This document shows, one piece after another, positions 45,281 to 54,543 of a stretch of 64,000 nt of DNA. The translations under genes and the position numbers were made by a program. Where the stretch lies: contig JAIEQG010000087.1 in assembly GCA_019747905.1 (NCBI GenBank), positions 1 to 64,000 of the forward strand. Direction: 5' to 3'. The notes under the pieces were generated by a model. The model did no database searches. It was not told where the DNA came from and saw only the letters and a list, made by a program, of their open reading frames with translations. The first letter of the stretch is position 1. Each line of letters starts with the position of its first letter. This DNA is from Burkholderiales bacterium. GTDB taxonomy: Bacteria > Pseudomonadota > Gammaproteobacteria > Burkholderiales > Ga0077523.

Positions 45281-47209
45281 TCAGGCGGCGCGCGCGACCG
45301 CGACGGTGCGCCCGGCCGGAGCATCGAGATGTCGAAGGAACCCTTCGAACATTAACAGCGTCCAGATGGCCGAGCTGTGATCGCGCACGCCGCTCTGGTG
45401 CTGAGCCACGAGCTTTTCCACATAGCGCCGGTCGAACCAGCCGGTTGCGGCCAGCCGATCTCCGAGCAACGCGGTTCGGACGCGATCGGCCAGCGGGCCG
45501 CGGAACCACCGTGCCAGAGGCACCGCAAATCCCATCTTGGGGCGATACAGCAGTTCTCGCGACAAGTGCGGCTCGAACGTGCGCTTCAACAGCCACTTGG
45601 CCTGACCGTCGCGCACCTTGAACGACGACGGCAACGTCGCGAGCCATTCCACGAGCCGATGATCCATCAGCGGTTCGCGCACTTCGAGCGCATGTGCCAT
45701 GCTGGCCCGATCGACCTTGGTGTTGATGTCGCCGACCAGGTAGGTCTTGAGATCCAGGTACTGGACGAGTGCGAGCGCGTCATCGGTCCCGGCCTCGCGC
45801 GCATGCCGACGGAACACCTCGACCGCGTTGTAGTCGCCCGTCTCGCGGCGTAACGCCGGCGTGAACAGGCTGCGCCGCATCGGATCCCGGAGAATGGACA
45901 CGCTCTGAAAGTAGGCTTCGACGCTGTCGCGCGCCAGCGATTCGAACGTGCTCTTCGCACGGAATACGCGAGGAGCCCAGTCGGCCTTCGGGTAGAGTCG
46001 GCCAAGCGTGCCGAAGAAGGGGCGCCGCAAGGCGAGGGGCAGTAGACCCCGCACTTTCTCCTCGTTCGCGTGCAGGCGATAACGGCGATAGCCACCGAAG
46101 CTCTCGTCGCCGCCGTCGCCGGACAGCGCGACGGTCACGTGCCGGCGCGCGAGTTCGCAGACTCGATAGGTCGGCAGGGCTGAACTGTCGGCGTAAGGTT
46201 CGTCGTAGACCGCGACCAGGCGATCGATGAGGTCGAAGTCGTCGCTCTCGACCCGACCGACGTGATGATTGGTACGGTACCGGGCTGCCACCTCGCTGGC
46301 ATAGGCGGATTCGTCAAATGCCGGATCGGAGAAGGATATGGAGCAGGTGGTGACCGGCGTTTCGGACTGCATCGCCATGGCGGCGACGACCGCCGAGGAA
46401 TCCACGCCGCCCGACAGGAAGGCCCCGAGGGGCACCTCCGAGACGAGTCGCAGGCGCACCGATTCGCGCAGACGATGCATCAGTTCCTGCATCGCGTCCT
46501 GGGGGTCGATGCGGGCATCCAGCGAGAACCGTACGTCCCAATAGCGCTTGGGCGGCGGCAGCGCCTGGCCGCGCCGCACGACCATGAGCTCGGCGGGGCC
46601 TAGCTTGCGGCAGGACTTGAAGATGGTGCGAGGTTCCGCGACGTAGCCCAGCGCGAAGTACTCTTCGATGGCATACGGGTCGATGTCCCGCCGGGGCAGT
46701 CCGGTGGCCAGGAGCGACTTGAGCTCCGAACCCACCAGCAGGAAGCCGTCGTCGGTCTCGCAGTAGAACAGGGGCTTGACCGCCAGGCGATCACGGGCGA
46801 CGAAGAGCGTCTCGCGGTTCCGGTCCCAGAGCGCGAAGGCGAACATGCCGCGGAAGCGTTCGACACAGGCCTCGCCCCAGGCTTCCCAGGCGTGCACGAT
46901 CACCTCGGTGTCGCTGCGGGTGTGAAAGACGTGACCGAGCGCGGTGAGCTCCGGAATGAGTTCCTGGAAGTTGTAGATCTCGCCGTTGAAAACCACGACG
47001 ACCGATCCGTCCTCGTTGAACAGCGGCTGCTGTCCGCTCGCGACGTCGATGATCGCCAGCCGCCGGTGCCCGAGACCGACACCGGGTTCGAGGTGCAGGC
47101 CGCCGCCATCGGGCCCGCGGTGATGCTGACTCTCATTCATGCGGTCGAGCATGGCCCGATCGATATTGCGCTTGCCGAGAAGGTCGAAGATTGCGACGAA
47201 GCCGCACAT
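45281..47209 (-). CDS. XrtA/PEP-CTERM system amidotransferase (AsnB-like)
   Basis: A 642-aa glutamine-dependent asparagine-synthase-like protein. The N-terminal Cys2 nucleophile (MCGFVAI), HHRGPDG and FNGEIYNF form the class-II glutaminase, followed by the synthetase PP-loop FLSGGVDSSAV. It fits the TIGR03108 exosortase amidotransferase. Such proteins may amidate uronic acids of the polymer, as WbpS does in Pseudomonas O-antigen, but this is inferred. It lies between two GT4-type genes in the core operon. Confidence 0.9.
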   Translation of the reverse strand: MCGFVAIFDLLGKRNIDRAMLDRMNESQHHRGPDGGGLHLEPGVGLGHRRLAIIDVASGQQPLFNEDGSVVVVFNGEIYNFQELIPELTALGHVFHTRSDTEVIVHAWEAWGEACVERFRGMFAFALWDRNRETLFVARDRLAVKPLFYCETDDGFLLVGSELKSLLATGLPRRDIDPYAIEEYFALGYVAEPRTIFKSCRKLGPAELMVVRRGQALPPPKRYWDVRFSLDARIDPQDAMQELMHRLRESVRLRLVSEVPLGAFLSGGVDSSAVVAAMAMQSETPVTTCSISFSDPAFDESAYASEVAARYRTNHHVGRVESDDFDLIDRLVAVYDEPYADSSALPTYRVCELARRHVTVALSGDGGDESFGGYRRYRLHANEEKVRGLLPLALRRPFFGTLGRLYPKADWAPRVFRAKSTFESLARDSVEAYFQSVSILRDPMRRSLFTPALRRETGDYNAVEVFRRHAREAGTDDALALVQYLDLKTYLVGDINTKVDRASMAHALEVREPLMDHRLVEWLATLPSSFKVRDGQAKWLLKRTFEPHLSRELLYRPKMGFAVPLARWFRGPLADRVRTALLGDRLAATGWFDRRYVEKLVAQHQSGVRDHSSAIWTLLMFEGFLRHLDAPAGRTVAVARAA

Positions 47210-47220
47210 GCCCTAGTTCC

Positions 47221-48456
47221 TCAATGCGGACCGCCGGCGGACGAAACGACCGGCGATGCAGTCGTCGGCGTCCAGCCGCGAGCGGCGAGTTGGTCCTGGT
47301 ACAGGCTGGTATAGGTGCTGACCATGACTTGCAGGCTGAAGCGCGTCAGCGCGTCCTTGCGTGCCTGGCTGCCGTGAGCCAGCCGCAGCTCGGGCCGTCG
47401 ACCGTACTCGACGATGGCGCGAGCCATGGCATCGCTGTCTGAACGGGGGACGAACGATCCGGTGACTCCGTCGGTCACCAGCTCTGGATTTCCGCCGACA
47501 CGGGTTGCGAGTACGGGCAGACCGGAGGCCATCGCTTCCAGGATGGTGTTCGAGATTCCTTCCGAAAGCGACGGGCACACGAAGACATCGAGGCCGCGCA
47601 ACGCGTCCGGAATCTCGCGCAGTTCCCCTGGCAGCCAGGCACGGTCCGCCAGCCCATGCGCGGTCAGCAGGCGCAGCGCGTCGTCGCGCAAGCGGCCGTC
47701 GCCGATGACTGCGAGGCGCAGTCGCGGTGCGAGATCGGGGGCTTCTTCGTAGGCCGTGATGAACGCGCGGACCAGATTGAGCGGATCCTTTACCGCATCC
47801 ATGCGTCCCACCGTGCCGACGACAATATCCTGTTCTCCCGCGAACCCCGGCGGGCCGATCGGGTTGCGCCCCCTGGCGCCCGGATGAAAGCGATCCGTAT
47901 CCACGCCGTTGCAGATATGCGTGATGGACCTCGACGCTACGTGGACCCGCTCGACCAGGTAGCGCTCCAGATCGGCGGACACCGTGACGTAGTGATGAAC
48001 CGCCGGCCGCACGGTGCGACGGATCGCGAGATACTTCCAGTTCGTTCCGTCCGGGTCGTTGGCGTCCCTTCCGTGCTCGCTGTGGATGCGCACGGGCACG
48101 CGCGCCAGGGCTGCCACGGGCTGGTACTCCAGGGCCGACAGATTGCGCGTGTGCACGATCGCGGGCTTGAGGGTGCGCAACAGTCGAAACATCTGCGCCT
48201 GTGTGCCGAACCCGTGTCCCGGCGGCTTGTTCATCGCGTACAGCGCAACGTCCTTGCGGGCGATGCGGTGGCGATAGTCGGTGTAGTCGGTAAGGCAAAC
48301 CACGGCGTGCCGGAACCGGTCCTCCGGCAGGCGGTTCAGGAGGTTGACGAGACCGTTTTCCAGGCCGCCCACGGCGAGACGGAAGATGATGTGCGCGATG
48401 AGCGGGCGTTCATCATGGACGCCGGCGCCGTCGGGGAGCAGGCGCGCGACCGTCAT
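47221..48456 (-). CDS. TIGR03088-family XrtA glycosyltransferase
   Basis: A 411-aa GT4-type glycosyltransferase. The N-terminal IIFRLAVGGLENGLVNLLN is typical of this exosortase-associated subgroup, and EGISNTILEAMASGLPVLAT is the donor-binding C-domain. ATG 48456 overlaps the exosortase stop (ATGA). It acts in the cytosol on the growing lipid-linked unit. Confidence 0.93.
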   Translation of the reverse strand: MTVARLLPDGAGVHDERPLIAHIIFRLAVGGLENGLVNLLNRLPEDRFRHAVVCLTDYTDYRHRIARKDVALYAMNKPPGHGFGTQAQMFRLLRTLKPAIVHTRNLSALEYQPVAALARVPVRIHSEHGRDANDPDGTNWKYLAIRRTVRPAVHHYVTVSADLERYLVERVHVASRSITHICNGVDTDRFHPGARGRNPIGPPGFAGEQDIVVGTVGRMDAVKDPLNLVRAFITAYEEAPDLAPRLRLAVIGDGRLRDDALRLLTAHGLADRAWLPGELREIPDALRGLDVFVCPSLSEGISNTILEAMASGLPVLATRVGGNPELVTDGVTGSFVPRSDSDAMARAIVEYGRRPELRLAHGSQARKDALTRFSLQVMVSTYTSLYQDQLAARGWTPTTASPVVSSAGGPH

Positions 48457-49991
48457 CGAGCGCCTTTGCCGCGCATTTCTGAGGCGAGCCATGGGCGCAG
48501 TTCGCCAGCGAGTTGCTGCAGTCGGGCCCGCGCTGCCGCCACGTCGTCGTCGCGAACGGGCGTTGCCAGCGCCACTCCGGTGCTGTGAGTTCCTCGGCCG
48601 GACAGGCGAGCTCTAGCCAGTGCGAGCTTGGAGTCGACGAACCCGCTGGCCTCGGTGCCGCCGACCAGAGCCCATTGCCAGGCCAGTATGCGGACCTGAG
48701 CCGATCGAACATCGCGCTCGGTCACCTGCAGTTCGGGCGACAGCGCGGGCACGCGCACTTCGGTGCGGGACTGGAGGCGCCACTTCGGATCGTATTCGGC
48801 GCGGGTCGCGCCCTCGAAGCGCATCAGCTTGCTGGCGCCGGAATCGCTGGCATACCAGGCGAGGTGCACTTCCACCGGTACATCGGCGACGCGATAGATC
48901 TCGCGCTGGGTGGACGTTGCCCGCTCGAACGGCGAGGGCCAGCCGAGTTCCGGATCCCGGGTCATGGTCCACGGCCCAAGGCTGGCCGGCAATGCCGCTA
49001 CCGACTGATCGGCGGCGGAACGACTCATCGCATCGAGCCGAGCTGCTGCGATGGGCGCCGTGGCAGACAATGCCACGGACGCGCCTGCGGCGATCCAGAG
49101 AGGGCGCATGCGCGGCAAACCGACGGCGGGTGCCGGGCGGGCCGGTGCAGGGGTCTGCCGTGCTTCGACTTCTCCCATGAAACGCAGCGCGAAATAGAAG
49201 AGAGCTGTCATCACGACGCCGAAGAAGAGCCATCCGTAAACCAGGTGATCAACGCCGGCAGCCAGCACATTGTTGCTGAGGTGGCCGATCAGCACGATCC
49301 CGTAGGCGCGCAGCCAGTTGGCGACGATTGGTACCAGCAAAGAAAGCGCGAGAAACACCCAACGCCGGCGGTTCGAACGAAAGTTAAGGTAACCAAAGAG
49401 ACTCCCGGCAAACAACGATACGAGCAGATAGTTGACGCCGCTGCACTCATGCACGACCGACCATTGCCCCGAGGGAATCACGAAGTTGTTCCCTTCGCGG
49501 AACACTGGGACTCCGCTCAAGCGCAGCGCGTGCACCGTGAAGTCGGCCGTCAGATCAATCAGGTACGGAATGAATACTTCCCCAAAAGGCCAGGCGAAAA
49601 AAGTGAATGCCAGCGGAAATGCTGCGCGGCGGGCAAAGTCCATTCCCAATATCGCGATCAGGGTGAACGGGATCGACGCGACCAAGGCGAAATCGCGGAA
49701 GCTCTTGATGTTGGCAAGGTACCCGAGGAACCAGACCGCACCCAAGAGGCCGACCACGACCAACGCGCTCCAACTGGGTTTCCAGTCAGTGTCCGCGAAT
49801 TGTCCACGACCTCGCCAGAGCAACCAGGCGCTGACCGGCAGCACGAGAAACCCGTGATTGAAGGACGGTGAACTCCTCCATGTGTCGATGACACCCGCCG
49901 CGGTCGGAAACTGGACCAGCAGCACCACGACGATGGTGGCGCACGCCGCAATCCAGGGGGCCACGCAGCGCCACGGGTGCGAGGTGCCCAT
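48453..49991 (-). CDS. xrtA: Exosortase A fused to an EpsI domain
   Basis: A 512-aa polytopic inner-membrane cysteine transpeptidase that cleaves PEP-CTERM sorting tails of envelope proteins. The catalytic triad is Cys183 (HECSGVNY), Arg228 (NWLRAYG) and His249 (VDHLVYGW), within about eight membrane segments. The C-terminal third (about 300-500) is a soluble EpsI-type domain (WPSPFERATSTQREIY), as in the exosortase A class. ATG 49991 has AGGAG 4 nt upstream; ATG 50036 or TTG 50072 would extend the N-terminus. No PEP-CTERM substrate gene is in the window. Confidence 0.93.
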   Translation of the reverse strand: MGTSHPWRCVAPWIAACATIVVVLLVQFPTAAGVIDTWRSSPSFNHGFLVLPVSAWLLWRGRGQFADTDWKPSWSALVVVGLLGAVWFLGYLANIKSFRDFALVASIPFTLIAILGMDFARRAAFPLAFTFFAWPFGEVFIPYLIDLTADFTVHALRLSGVPVFREGNNFVIPSGQWSVVHECSGVNYLLVSLFAGSLFGYLNFRSNRRRWVFLALSLLVPIVANWLRAYGIVLIGHLSNNVLAAGVDHLVYGWLFFGVVMTALFYFALRFMGEVEARQTPAPARPAPAVGLPRMRPLWIAAGASVALSATAPIAAARLDAMSRSAADQSVAALPASLGPWTMTRDPELGWPSPFERATSTQREIYRVADVPVEVHLAWYASDSGASKLMRFEGATRAEYDPKWRLQSRTEVRVPALSPELQVTERDVRSAQVRILAWQWALVGGTEASGFVDSKLALARARLSGRGTHSTGVALATPVRDDDVAAARARLQQLAGELRPWLASEMRGKGAR

Positions 49992-50075
49992 CGAGCTCCT
50001 AGTGCTATTCGATTCGTCGACTGGGTCCATTTTCATCGTCTCGCGGGATCTAACGTATTGGTAGGTGTACAAGCG

Positions 50076-51389
50076 CTACCAGCACAGCCCTTCGTACCTG
50101 CCGAGCCGAGCCGACTCCGGCAAACACACAAGGTCGAGCACCCGCTGATCGCGATGGAGGTGCTGCCTCAGGCCGTCCAGGACCCGTTGGTCCTGCATCC
50201 CCACGATGACGATCTCGGCGTGGCCGATTACCTCGGCCACGTCGGGGCGCAGCAACTGGCCGATGTGGGGCAGGTGCTGTTCGATGAAGCGGCGATTGGC
50301 GCCCAACAGACTCGACAGGTGCACCTCCGGGTCGTAGACGAGCAGGTTGAGGCCCTTGCCGATCAGGTGCTCGGCCATGGTGACGAGCGGGCTCTCGCGC
50401 AGATCGTCGGTGCCGGGCTTGAACGACAGTCCCAACATGCCGACGCGCCGAGCGCCGGAGCCCAGTACCTTGGCGAGGGCGAGATCGATATGGGCGCGAT
50501 TCGATTGCAGGATGCTGCCCAGCATCGGCAATTCCACGTCGCGGGTCTTGGCGAGATACATGGTGGCCCGCAGGTCCTTCGGCAGGCACGAGCCGCCGAA
50601 CGCGAAGCCCGGCTTGAGGTAAGCGCGCGAGATATTGAGCTGCGTGTCCTGGCAGACCAGGTCCATCACCGCGAACGGGTCCACGCCGAGCGCTTCGCAA
50701 AGCCGCGCCGTTTCGTTGGCGAAGGTGATCTTCAGTGCGTGGAAGTTGTTGCAGCAGTACTTGACGGTCTCCGCGGCACGGATGGTGGTGATGCGGAACT
50801 CGCAGGGCAGGTGCCCGAACAGGGCGCGCAGCGCGGCGACCGCGGATTCGCCGCGCGAGCCGACGATGGTGAACGGCGGCTTGTCGTAGTCCCGGATGGA
50901 ACTCCCCTCGCGCAGGAACTCGGGCTGAAAGCAGACGTGGAAGTCGACCCCTTCCTTCTTGCCCGACTCGCGTTCGAGCAACGGCAGCAGCATGTCCTCG
51001 ACGGTTCCCGGTACCACTGTGGAACGGAACACGAAGACGTGCCCGTTCGGCTTGGTGCGCAGCGCGGCCCCCATCTCCTGGGCGACACGCAGCAACGCGC
51101 CTTGATCCTGGCTGCCGTTCGGGGCCGACGGCGTGCCAACGCAGATGAGCGACACGTCGGTGGCACCCAGCGCTTCGGCGACGTTCTGCGAAACAGTGAC
51201 CTTGCCGCTCGCCACCACTGCTGCCATGAGGTCGACCATTCCCTCTTCCACGACCGGAGTCTTGCCGGCGGCGATGAGATCCAGCTTGGCCCGGTCGATG
51301 TCAACGCCGACCACCTGGTGGCCGTCTCGAGCCAGGCAGGCGAGCGATACGGCGCCTACGTAGCCGAGACCGAAGATGCTGATGTTCAA
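50076..51389 (-). CDS. algD: GDP-mannose 6-dehydrogenase (AlgD-like)
   Basis: A 437-aa nucleotide-sugar dehydrogenase. FGLGYVGAV (N-terminal NAD site), NGSQDQG, GFAFGGSCLPKDLR with the catalytic Cys268 (same number as in Pseudomonas AlgD), and a C-terminal LCW are closest to AlgD rather than to UDP-glucose dehydrogenases. It should oxidise GDP-mannose to GDP-mannuronate with NAD+. It overlaps the upstream glycosyltransferase stop (ATGA) and precedes the exosortase by 84 nt. Mannuronate in the polymer is inferred. Confidence 0.9.
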   Translation of the reverse strand: MNISIFGLGYVGAVSLACLARDGHQVVGVDIDRAKLDLIAAGKTPVVEEGMVDLMAAVVASGKVTVSQNVAEALGATDVSLICVGTPSAPNGSQDQGALLRVAQEMGAALRTKPNGHVFVFRSTVVPGTVEDMLLPLLERESGKKEGVDFHVCFQPEFLREGSSIRDYDKPPFTIVGSRGESAVAALRALFGHLPCEFRITTIRAAETVKYCCNNFHALKITFANETARLCEALGVDPFAVMDLVCQDTQLNISRAYLKPGFAFGGSCLPKDLRATMYLAKTRDVELPMLGSILQSNRAHIDLALAKVLGSGARRVGMLGLSFKPGTDDLRESPLVTMAEHLIGKGLNLLVYDPEVHLSSLLGANRRFIEQHLPHIGQLLRPDVAEVIGHAEIVIVGMQDQRVLDGLRQHLHRDQRVLDLVCLPESARLGRYEGLCW

Positions 51390-52615
51390 GTTTGCAATGC
51401 CCCTGCGTTGGAACTGTGGGTAGTCGTACGAGACAGACCCATGCAGCGCTCGATGATGCGGTCGAGCCGGCGCATGGATTGATCCCAGGCGTGGTGGGAG
51501 AGGATGCGTTCGCGACCTGCCGTTGAGAGCCGGCGCCGCTCGTCCCGGTCGTCCATGAGCCGTGAAATCGCGCGGACATAGTCGTCGGGCTTGTCACAGA
51601 CCAGGAAATGCTGCTCGTCCTGCGCGTCCACACCGCCGGCTGCGACGCGGCTGGTGACCACCGGCACGCCCATCGCCATGCCCTCGAGAATCTTGTTCTG
51701 GGTGCCACGCGCAATGTTGAGCGGCGCGATCATGCAGGCCGATCGTTGCACGTACGGTCGCACGTCGGGTACGGAACCGGTGACGGTCACGCCCGGCAGG
51801 TCGCCCAGTTTGCGCACCGCAGGCGACGGATCGGCGCCGACGACAAGGAGCCTGGTGCCCGGGCGCCGCGCCTGCAGCAGCGGCAACGTGGTGCGGCAGA
51901 AGTCGAACATGCACTCCTGGTTCGGGTAGTAGTCCATGCGTCCGACGAAACAGATGGTATCGGCGTCGTAGGGTGCATCGGACGGGCTGAAATACTGGTG
52001 GTCGACCCCGTTCGGAAACCAGTCCGACGCTACGCCGGTACGGTAGCTCTCCAGCGTTTCCCACTCGGCCCGCGTGGTGGCCGTGCAAAGATCGAACTTG
52101 CGTGCGAGGCGCTTCTCGGCACGCTCCATCTTCCAGCCTTCCAGGCGGTAGCCGAGCGACAGCGGAAACGGCTTGGCATCGGCGTACTCGAACCACTTCT
52201 GCGAATCCATGTCGCCGAAATCCAGGATCTTGGGAACATCGGGCACGTTCTCGACGTACTGAGCGACCGAGGAACAGTGCACGAAGATGAGGTCGAAGCG
52301 CTCGGCTGCGAGCAGGGCACGAACGCGTGCCGCCAGATCCGGCGAATAGAAGAACCCCATGGACGAAGGTCCGAGCGACGGCAGTCGCGCGATCATTCGC
52401 AGCGCCTGGACGTCGTTGCGCACCAGCCCGATCTCGAAGCGCTTGCAGTACGGTGCGATGCCCTGCGCATCGGCCGCTTCGGCGGCCGAGCGTGCGAGTG
52501 AGGCCACGGTCACCTCGTGTTGCGCGTTAAGGTGCCGGATCATGTTGAACGGGCGGATCTTGCCGCCGCGCTTGGGCGGGTAGGGAAAGCGGTGGCAGAC
52601 GTAGAGGATCTTCAT
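51386..52615 (-). CDS. TIGR03087-family XrtA glycosyltransferase
   Basis: A 409-aa GT-B-fold protein. CHRFPYPPKRGGKIRPFN at the N-terminus and the DFGDMDSQKW stretch are subgroup landmarks. GTQNKILEGMAMGVPVVTS is the donor-binding helix. It overlaps neighbours on both sides by 4 nt, so translation is likely coupled. Confidence 0.93.
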   Translation of the reverse strand: MKILYVCHRFPYPPKRGGKIRPFNMIRHLNAQHEVTVASLARSAAEAADAQGIAPYCKRFEIGLVRNDVQALRMIARLPSLGPSSMGFFYSPDLAARVRALLAAERFDLIFVHCSSVAQYVENVPDVPKILDFGDMDSQKWFEYADAKPFPLSLGYRLEGWKMERAEKRLARKFDLCTATTRAEWETLESYRTGVASDWFPNGVDHQYFSPSDAPYDADTICFVGRMDYYPNQECMFDFCRTTLPLLQARRPGTRLLVVGADPSPAVRKLGDLPGVTVTGSVPDVRPYVQRSACMIAPLNIARGTQNKILEGMAMGVPVVTSRVAAGGVDAQDEQHFLVCDKPDDYVRAISRLMDDRDERRRLSTAGRERILSHHAWDQSMRRLDRIIERCMGLSRTTTHSSNAGALQT

Positions 52616-54537
52616 GCCGCAACCGCCGCGAGCTCGTCAGTGACGTCGACCGGCGTCTGTCCTTCGAGGAAGATGCGGCTCCAGATCTCCAGGTTCATGA
52701 GCGCCAGCAACTGGTCGGTCCCATCGACGCGATTCGCGTCGTGGTCTGCCATCAGCCGCTCGACGATAGCGTGGTCGAACAGGCCGCGGCGGCGCACGCT
52801 TTCCGACGAGAGCAGTTCGCGCATCACCTTGGCGAGGTCGCGCTTCAGCCACGCGCCCATGGGGGTGCCGAAGCCGCGCTTCTTCCGGTGCAGAATGTCG
52901 TCCGGCAGCGTGTCCGCGAGCGCGGCCTTCAGCACGTGCTTCAACTGGCCGCCCTTCAGCTTGAGGCTTTCGGGAATGCGGGCCGCGAGTTCGACCAGTT
53001 CGTGATCGAGCAGCGGCACGCGGCATTCGAGCGACACCGCCATGCTCATCTTGTCGGTCAGCATGAGCAGGTCATCGGGCAGCTGCGTTTCGGCGTCGAC
53101 GCTCAACATGCGATTCAGTCCGTCGCTGCTGGTTGCCGCAGCGAAGGCGGCATCGAGCGCGTCCCATGCGTCCTGCCGGCCGGCCTTCAGCAGCTCCGCT
53201 CGGACTTCACGAGAAAACACCTGCACGTATGCCTGATAGCGCTGCTCGAAGGTCTGCTCGGCGGAAGACAGAAACGCTTTCCCGAGGCGCAGCATGTTGA
53301 GGAGAGGCGAGTGGCGGTCACTGGGCAGCCGGCGTGCGCTGGCCACCATGGCGCTGCGCAACCAGTGCGGCAGCTTCTCGAAGTAGTTCTGGTAGTGGTT
53401 GCCGAGGTACCGGCGGTAGCCGCCGAACAGCTCGTCGCCGCCGACGCCGGAGAGGATCACCGTAACGTCGCGCCGGGCGAACTCCGACACGAGGTAGGTC
53501 GTCACGAACGCGGTGTCGGCGATCGGTTCGTCGAGATGCCAGATAAGGCGCGGCAGCAGGGACACCACGTCCGGCTTCACGACGATCTCGCGGTGCTCGG
53601 TCTTGAAAAGCTCGCTCACGCGGCGCGCGTAGGGCAATTCGTTGTACAGGTTCTCGGCGGTGCCGCCTTCGAAGCCGATGGAGTAGGTCTTGATCGGCCG
53701 TTCGCTGTGCGCGGCCATGAAGGCCACGACGGCACTCGAATCGATCCCGCCCGAGAGGAAGGCGCCGATGGGCACATCGCTCACCATCTGCATGCGCACC
53801 GACTCTTCCAGTTGCGTGCGCACGGCATCGGTCCACTGGGCAGCGCTCATCGAACTGTCGATCTGCGGCGAGAGCTGCCAGTACCGGTGCTGCTCCACGC
53901 CCGATTCCGTCACCACCAGGAGCGTGGCCGGCGGCAACTTGGTGATGCCGCGAAACAACGATTGCGGCGCCGGCACGTAGCCCAGGCCGAGATAGGAGTC
54001 GAGGGCGGCGAGGTCCAGTTCGGCCCGCACGCCGGGGATGGCGAGCAGCGCCTTCGCCTCGCTGGCGAAGGCGAGGCGCTGCTGGTCGCGCAACATGTAG
54101 ATGGGTTTGATGCCGAGCCGATCGCGCCCGATCAGCAGGCGTCGCCGGCGCGCATCCCAGAGCGCGAAGCCGAACATGCCGTTCAAGCGCTGAACGAAGG
54201 CATCGCCATACTCGGCGTACAGATACAGCAGCACTTCACAATCCGAACCCGTCTTGAAGCGATAGCCCTGGTCCTGCAACTCGGCGCGCAGTTCACGGAA
54301 GTTGTAGATCTCGCCATTGCAGACCACCCACAACATGCCGTCCTCGCTGGATAGCGGTTGGTGGCCGCCGGCAAGGTCGATGATCGAAAGGCGCCGCATG
54401 CCGAGGCCGCACGGGCCGTCCAGATGCTGGCCCTCGTCGTCCGGCCCGCGGTGGGTAGTGATGCGGCCCATGGCCGTCAGCAATCCGGATTCGACCGCGC
54501 GACCGTCGAAGCGATAGATGCCGTGGATGCCGCACAT
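52612..54537 (-). CDS. Glutamine-dependent asparagine-synthase-like amidotransferase
   Basis: A 641-aa AsnB-type protein. The glutaminase half has Cys2 (MCGIHGIY), THRGPDDEG and CNGEIYNF. The synthetase half has FLSGGIDSSAVV and GVGGDELFGGY. It is the second complete amidotransferase of the core operon and is expected to amidate a carboxylate using glutamine and ATP. Whether the target is aspartate, a sugar acid or a protein is not evident. Its start is 6 nt from the preceding glycosyltransferase stop. Confidence 0.9.
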   Translation of the reverse strand: MCGIHGIYRFDGRAVESGLLTAMGRITTHRGPDDEGQHLDGPCGLGMRRLSIIDLAGGHQPLSSEDGMLWVVCNGEIYNFRELRAELQDQGYRFKTGSDCEVLLYLYAEYGDAFVQRLNGMFGFALWDARRRRLLIGRDRLGIKPIYMLRDQQRLAFASEAKALLAIPGVRAELDLAALDSYLGLGYVPAPQSLFRGITKLPPATLLVVTESGVEQHRYWQLSPQIDSSMSAAQWTDAVRTQLEESVRMQMVSDVPIGAFLSGGIDSSAVVAFMAAHSERPIKTYSIGFEGGTAENLYNELPYARRVSELFKTEHREIVVKPDVVSLLPRLIWHLDEPIADTAFVTTYLVSEFARRDVTVILSGVGGDELFGGYRRYLGNHYQNYFEKLPHWLRSAMVASARRLPSDRHSPLLNMLRLGKAFLSSAEQTFEQRYQAYVQVFSREVRAELLKAGRQDAWDALDAAFAAATSSDGLNRMLSVDAETQLPDDLLMLTDKMSMAVSLECRVPLLDHELVELAARIPESLKLKGGQLKHVLKAALADTLPDDILHRKKRGFGTPMGAWLKRDLAKVMRELLSSESVRRRGLFDHAIVERLMADHDANRVDGTDQLLALMNLEIWSRIFLEGQTPVDVTDELAAVAA

Positions 54538-54543
54538 GGCGCG

